From NCBI RefSeq assembly GCF_002067135.1, contig NZ_CP020105.1:5764405-5828404 (forward strand): a stretch of 64,000 nucleotides of DNA, read 5' to 3'. Shown piece after piece: positions 61,096-64,000 of this stretch (its first letter is position 1; each line of letters opens with the position of its first letter). The notes beneath the pieces were generated by a model. That model worked only from the letters and a program-made list of their open reading frames with translations, made no database searches and was not told the DNA's origin. This DNA is from Spirosoma rigui. GTDB taxonomy: Bacteria > Bacteroidota > Bacteroidia > Cytophagales > Spirosomataceae. Made by a program: the position numbers and the translations under genes.

Positions 61096-61127
61096 TGTCC
61101 GCTTTCGGACAAAATCTGTCCGCTTTT
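61096..61127. promoter_or_regulatory. Upstream activator site (NtrC-type) of the adaptor promoter
   Basis: TGTCCG-CTTT-CGGACA (61096-61111) is a perfect 6+4+6 palindrome, followed by a direct half-site TGTCCGCTTTT (61117-61127), two helical turns on. The palindrome centre is about 63 bp upstream of the -24 GG, a normal place for an enhancer-binding protein. Confidence 0.68.
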
Positions 61128-61175
61128 GCGCGTCATTTTCCGGCAGATCTGGCGCGATCGACATACCGGGCATAC

Positions 61176-62933
61176 TCACGGCTGTTTGCGGTTTCTCACC
61201 GTCACCAGCACATAGGGCGACAGGGTACCGGAACGGGTACTGCGATTCAGGAAAGCGTAAGACAGCTGGCTGACGTGATAGTACGGGAAAACGGCAATCG
61301 ACTGAACATCGAATCCATGGCTCGTCAGCGAATCGGCCAGTTCAGCGTTCGTGAACAGCTGCTGCGGACGCTGCTGGAGCTGAAGGCGCAGCGCCGAGTC
61401 GGAGCGGACGTAGCGGGTTGGCGCCCCGGCGTAGAACTCGTACGTCCAGAAACTGCCTCCCCCAACACCGGTACCGGGCATGTACAGGAGCGTGGGCCGC
61501 TGCGCCAGCGCGGGCTGTTCATTGGCGTAGCGGGCCGCCGTCATACCCGCCTGGTACTGCATGAGCGTTGGGTACAGGAACAGGTTGAGTACCCCCGCCA
61601 GCACCAGCATGGTACCCACCATGCGGCCCACCAAAGAAGTCAGGCTGTTTTCCCGAAACACCAGAAACGTGAGTAAAGCCGTCGCCACCACCCAGCCCAG
61701 ACCCAGGCCCACCTGACCCGGCTGAGCCAGCAGCAACAGCGCAGCCGATAATCCGATCAGGAGCAGGCCGATAACGGTCTGTCCTACCGTCCACCGCCGT
61801 AATGCAGTAGCACGCAAGCCAACCAGAAACTGCGCGGTCAGGATGGCGAAGAACGGAAACACAATATTCATGTAGTGCGGCAACTGGAAGGCCGATAGCG
61901 AGAACAGGGCGAACGTAGCCAGACCCGATCCCAGCGATACGTATTCGGGCAGTCGGGAGGCCGGTTGACGTTGTACCAGCCCCGCTATCGCTTTACCGAT
62001 GCCGGCGTACAGAGGCAACGACCAGGGCAGAAACGCCCACAGTACCGTATGGACAAAGAAAAATTTATCGCCCGCCCCTTTGATCGGCCCCGTGTTGAAA
62101 AACCGGCCAAACTGGCTGTCCCAGAAGAAAAACCGCACGCCCGATACGCCCGTGCCGCCGAAGATGATCTTCTCCGGATGCAGATCAAACTGCTGGTAGA
62201 GGCAGTAGATCTCGGGAAGCGTAAACAGCAACGACAGCCCCGCCACGACATACCAGCGTATTTTCAACAACTCGCGCCACTGCCCCGTCAGCAGCCAGTG
62301 GATGACCAGACCCGCCCCGATGGGTACGAGTACAAAGACACCTTTTGTCATTAGGGCACAGCCCGTCAAAAGGGAACCCAGTAGTATGTGTATGGTGCTT
62401 TCGGGAAGGATATATCGTCGGGATATGGTATTTCCTTCTCCGGTCAGGAAAACCCGCCAGAAGTGGTAGACCGCTCCAATGATCAGGCCCATCAGGTACG
62501 GTTCGGCCCGAACATCGAAGTTAGACAGCACCCCGTGAAAAGCGGTGAGTAACACCAGCGTAGCCACCTGCGCAACGATTTTGGGGTACATTAGCCGGGC
62601 AAACGCGTATGTATAGGCTACGCTGCCCATGAAGAACAGCAAAGCCGGAACTTTGTAAGCAAACGTATTGACGCCAAAAATTAAAAAGCTCACGGCTGTA
62701 ACCCAGAACGGAAAATGCGGTTTATCGAGCCAGTCGGCACCAACGGCGTAGAGGTTAACGAAATCGCCCGACTGCGCCATGCGTTTGGCAATGGTGGCGT
62801 ATAAGGCACCGTCGGGTTCCAGGATGGGAGGCACCAGACCGGTGCTATTCAGAATAATTCCAACGGTTAACAGCGCGTAAAACCAGCGGTTGGGCAGCGG
62901 TAACAGATCAGTACGTGGTTCGGGGCCGGGCAT
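61176..62933 (-). CDS. GT39-family (ArnT/PMT-like) membrane glycosyltransferase
   Basis: 585 residues with about a dozen hydrophobic segments. The first periplasmic loop holds PPILEPDGALYATIAKRM (about 34-51) with the catalytic Asp region typical of GT-C transferases (ArnT, PMT), then DWLDKPHFPFWVTAVSF. It would use a polyprenyl-phosphate sugar to modify lipid A, protein or another envelope acceptor. It lies between the adaptor operon (same strand, downstream) and the divergent sigma-54 activator. Acceptor and sugar are unknown. Confidence 0.92.
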   Translation of the reverse strand: MPGPEPRTDLLPLPNRWFYALLTVGIILNSTGLVPPILEPDGALYATIAKRMAQSGDFVNLYAVGADWLDKPHFPFWVTAVSFLIFGVNTFAYKVPALLFFMGSVAYTYAFARLMYPKIVAQVATLVLLTAFHGVLSNFDVRAEPYLMGLIIGAVYHFWRVFLTGEGNTISRRYILPESTIHILLGSLLTGCALMTKGVFVLVPIGAGLVIHWLLTGQWRELLKIRWYVVAGLSLLFTLPEIYCLYQQFDLHPEKIIFGGTGVSGVRFFFWDSQFGRFFNTGPIKGAGDKFFFVHTVLWAFLPWSLPLYAGIGKAIAGLVQRQPASRLPEYVSLGSGLATFALFSLSAFQLPHYMNIVFPFFAILTAQFLVGLRATALRRWTVGQTVIGLLLIGLSAALLLLAQPGQVGLGLGWVVATALLTFLVFRENSLTSLVGRMVGTMLVLAGVLNLFLYPTLMQYQAGMTAARYANEQPALAQRPTLLYMPGTGVGGGSFWTYEFYAGAPTRYVRSDSALRLQLQQRPQQLFTNAELADSLTSHGFDVQSIAVFPYYHVSQLSYAFLNRSTRSGTLSPYVLVTVRNRKQP

Positions 62934-63171
62934 TCTGGAAAAAGAAATATAAACAAATCAGCGGATTGACCGGCCAGCGCCCTGGAGCCGTTCAGGATGT
63001 CAGTTCAGCGTGGGTTGCCTTGGTACAGCTACGATGGCTGCATTGACTTCCCGCCTGTTTTGTCTCCCTGCACAGGTTTGTCGTCTGCCGTTCAATGAGC
63101 GTCAAAGTACGTAAGAAAAGCTCAATCTGCCGTTGAACCGATAACACATGCAACATTCAGCCACACTCATT

Positions 63172-63179
63172 TATCTTTG
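63172..63179 (+). promoter_or_regulatory. Possible -7 element at the activator gene
   Basis: TATCTTTG fits TAnnTTTG but ends four bases before the ATG, which would make a nearly leaderless mRNA. No -33 TTG at the right distance, so this is weak. Confidence 0.28.
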
Positions 63180-63183
63180 ACCT

Positions 63184-64000
63184 ATGCAAGATGCAAAACT
63201 ACTACTCGTTGACGACGACCCCGATGTTCTGCTGGCGGCTCGCCTGCTCCTCAAACGGCATGTGGCTACGGTAGACATCGAGAAGAACCCTGAAAAACTG
63301 CCTTTTCTGCTCAACAACAACCGCTACGACGCTATTGTCCTGGACATGAATTTCCAGCGGGACGTTAGCAGCGGGCGCGAAGGCTTCGCCTGGCTCGACC
63401 GTATCCTCGACATCGATCCCAGCGCGCGGGTTATCCTCTTTACGGCCTACGGCGATGTCGAAATGGCCGTTCGCGCCATCAAAGCCGGTGCGGCCGATTT
63501 CGTGCTCAAGCCCTGGCAGAACGACAAGTTTGTCGAAACCATCCGGGCGGCCATCAATAAATCGGATGGTGTAGGGCTGGCCGCTGATGCCGGCAAGCCA
63601 AGCGGCAGCGATGGTAGTACCCGGCAGGGTGGCTCAGCCTCGACCCGGTCAGCCAGGAATCCCAACAGCATCATTGGCAGTGCCATGCGGCCGGTGCTGG
63701 ACACGGTCGAGCGCGTAGCGCCAACCGATGCCAACGTACTGATCCTGGGCGAAAACGGGACCGGAAAAGACCTCGTTGCCCGGGCTATCCATGAGCAGTC
63801 GAGCCGGCGTACGGGTCCGTTTGTAAGTGTCGACGTCGGGGCCTTAACCGAAAGTCTGTTCGAGAGCGAACTGTTCGGCCACGTCAAAGGAGCGTTTACC
63901 GACGCCCGCGACGACCGCGCCGGTCGGTTTGAAGAGGCCCACGGCGGCACCATTTTTCTCGACGAGATCGGGAACCTGACCCCGGCACAACAGGCGCGTC
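63184..64000 (+). CDS. Sigma-54-dependent response regulator, NtrC family (3' end outside window)
   Basis: The first 272 residues are visible. The receiver domain has the acidic pocket Asp10-12, phosphoacceptor Asp54 (IVLDMN), Thr87 and Lys109 (LKPW). After a Gly/Ser-rich linker (about 122-150) comes the AAA+ domain with Walker A GENGTGKD (189-196), [16 protein letters not shown] (L1 loop GAFTDA, near 236-241) and Walker [12 protein letters not shown] (about 253-263). The DNA-binding domain and, probably, a partner histidine kinase lie beyond the end. It should activate sigma-54 promoters; two candidates with matching enhancer sites occur upstream in this window. Confidence 0.95.
   Translation, partial: MQDAKLLLVDDDPDVLLAARLLLKRHVATVDIEKNPEKLPFLLNNNRYDAIVLDMNFQRDVSSGREGFAWLDRILDIDPSARVILFTAYGDVEMAVRAIKAGAADFVLKPWQNDKFVETIRAAINKSDGVGLAADAGKPSGSDGSTRQGGSASTRSARNPNSIIGSAMRPVLDTVERVAPTDANVLILGENGTGKDLVARAIHEQSSRRTGPFVSVDVGALTESLFESELFGHVKGAFTDARDDRAGRFEEAHGGTIFLDEIGNLTPAQQAR

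Noticed and set aside
1..64000. tRNA or rRNA genes, CRISPR arrays, insertion sequences, prophage
   Set aside because: I read all larger gaps for cloverleaf-like or repeat-spacer patterns and the proteins for transposase or integrase motifs and found none. A covariance-model search was not possible here.

Overview
The window is GC-rich DNA from a Gram-negative Bacteroidota. It most resembles Cytophagales of the Spirosoma/Fibrella type. The lineage call rests on a SusC/SusD pair, a type IX secretion type-B sorting domain, a DUF4270 lipoprotein, several large MacB/FtsX-like permeases, a fused SpmA-SpmB protein, promoters of the TTG-N20-TAnnTTTG type and almost no Shine-Dalgarno sequences. It looks like ordinary chromosome. 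I found no rRNA, tRNA, CRISPR array, integrase, transposase or prophage gene.

Layout. 0-4.1 kb: EmrA/EmrB drug efflux with a MarR regulator, then a DUF389 membrane protein. 4.1-10.9 kb: an M61 peptidase without its usual PDZ domain, then rpmH-rnpA-ctpA-tsaB-coaX housekeeping genes. 10.9-14.4 kb: an SPFH membrane protein with a ribbon-helix-helix partner, lysS and a cold-shock gene. 14.8-21.1 kb: a small PspC protein, a glycosyltransferase, a YbaB/EbfC protein, a T9SS-secreted adhesin-like protein, ribBA and thioredoxin. 21.3-28 kb: polysaccharide deacetylase, membrane acyltransferase, MFS pump, HNH nuclease, M20 hydrolase. 28-33.2 kb: glmS, DUF4270 lipoprotein, a GT5 N-terminal-domain protein and panC. 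33.3-43.7 kb: VanX-like dipeptidase, SpmAB, DUF1345, a GH3/beta-lactamase-fold fusion, DinB, FG-GAP, MBL and SDR proteins, and a conserved hypothetical. 43.7-61 kb: one long minus-strand region with an FtsX permease, a secreted 200-residue protein, SusD/SusC, a lipoprotein hydrolase, an outer-membrane-like protein, two FtsX permeases, their ATPase and a MacA-like adaptor. 61-64 kb: a GT39 transferase and an NtrC-type sigma-54 activator cut by the window end.

Main finding: two minus-strand promoters in the last third look like members of one sigma-54 regulon. One is upstream of the MacA-like adaptor (61027-61042), the other upstream of the secreted 200-residue protein and its FtsX permease (46808-46823). 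Each has a TGGCACG -24 element. Each has a GTCCG-N4-CGGAC palindrome centred 62-63 bp further upstream, plus an extra GTCCG half-site 21-22 bp beyond that. The NtrC-type activator at 63184 is the obvious candidate to act on both.

Other structure: the SPFH/RHH operon has a tandem operator-like repeat (two TATCA-N3-TGATA palindromes, 11 bp apart). Many gene junctions carry long, almost perfect inverted repeats that are not ordinary terminators. One gap inside the ABC operon carries two copies of a small palindrome of the REP/MITE type.
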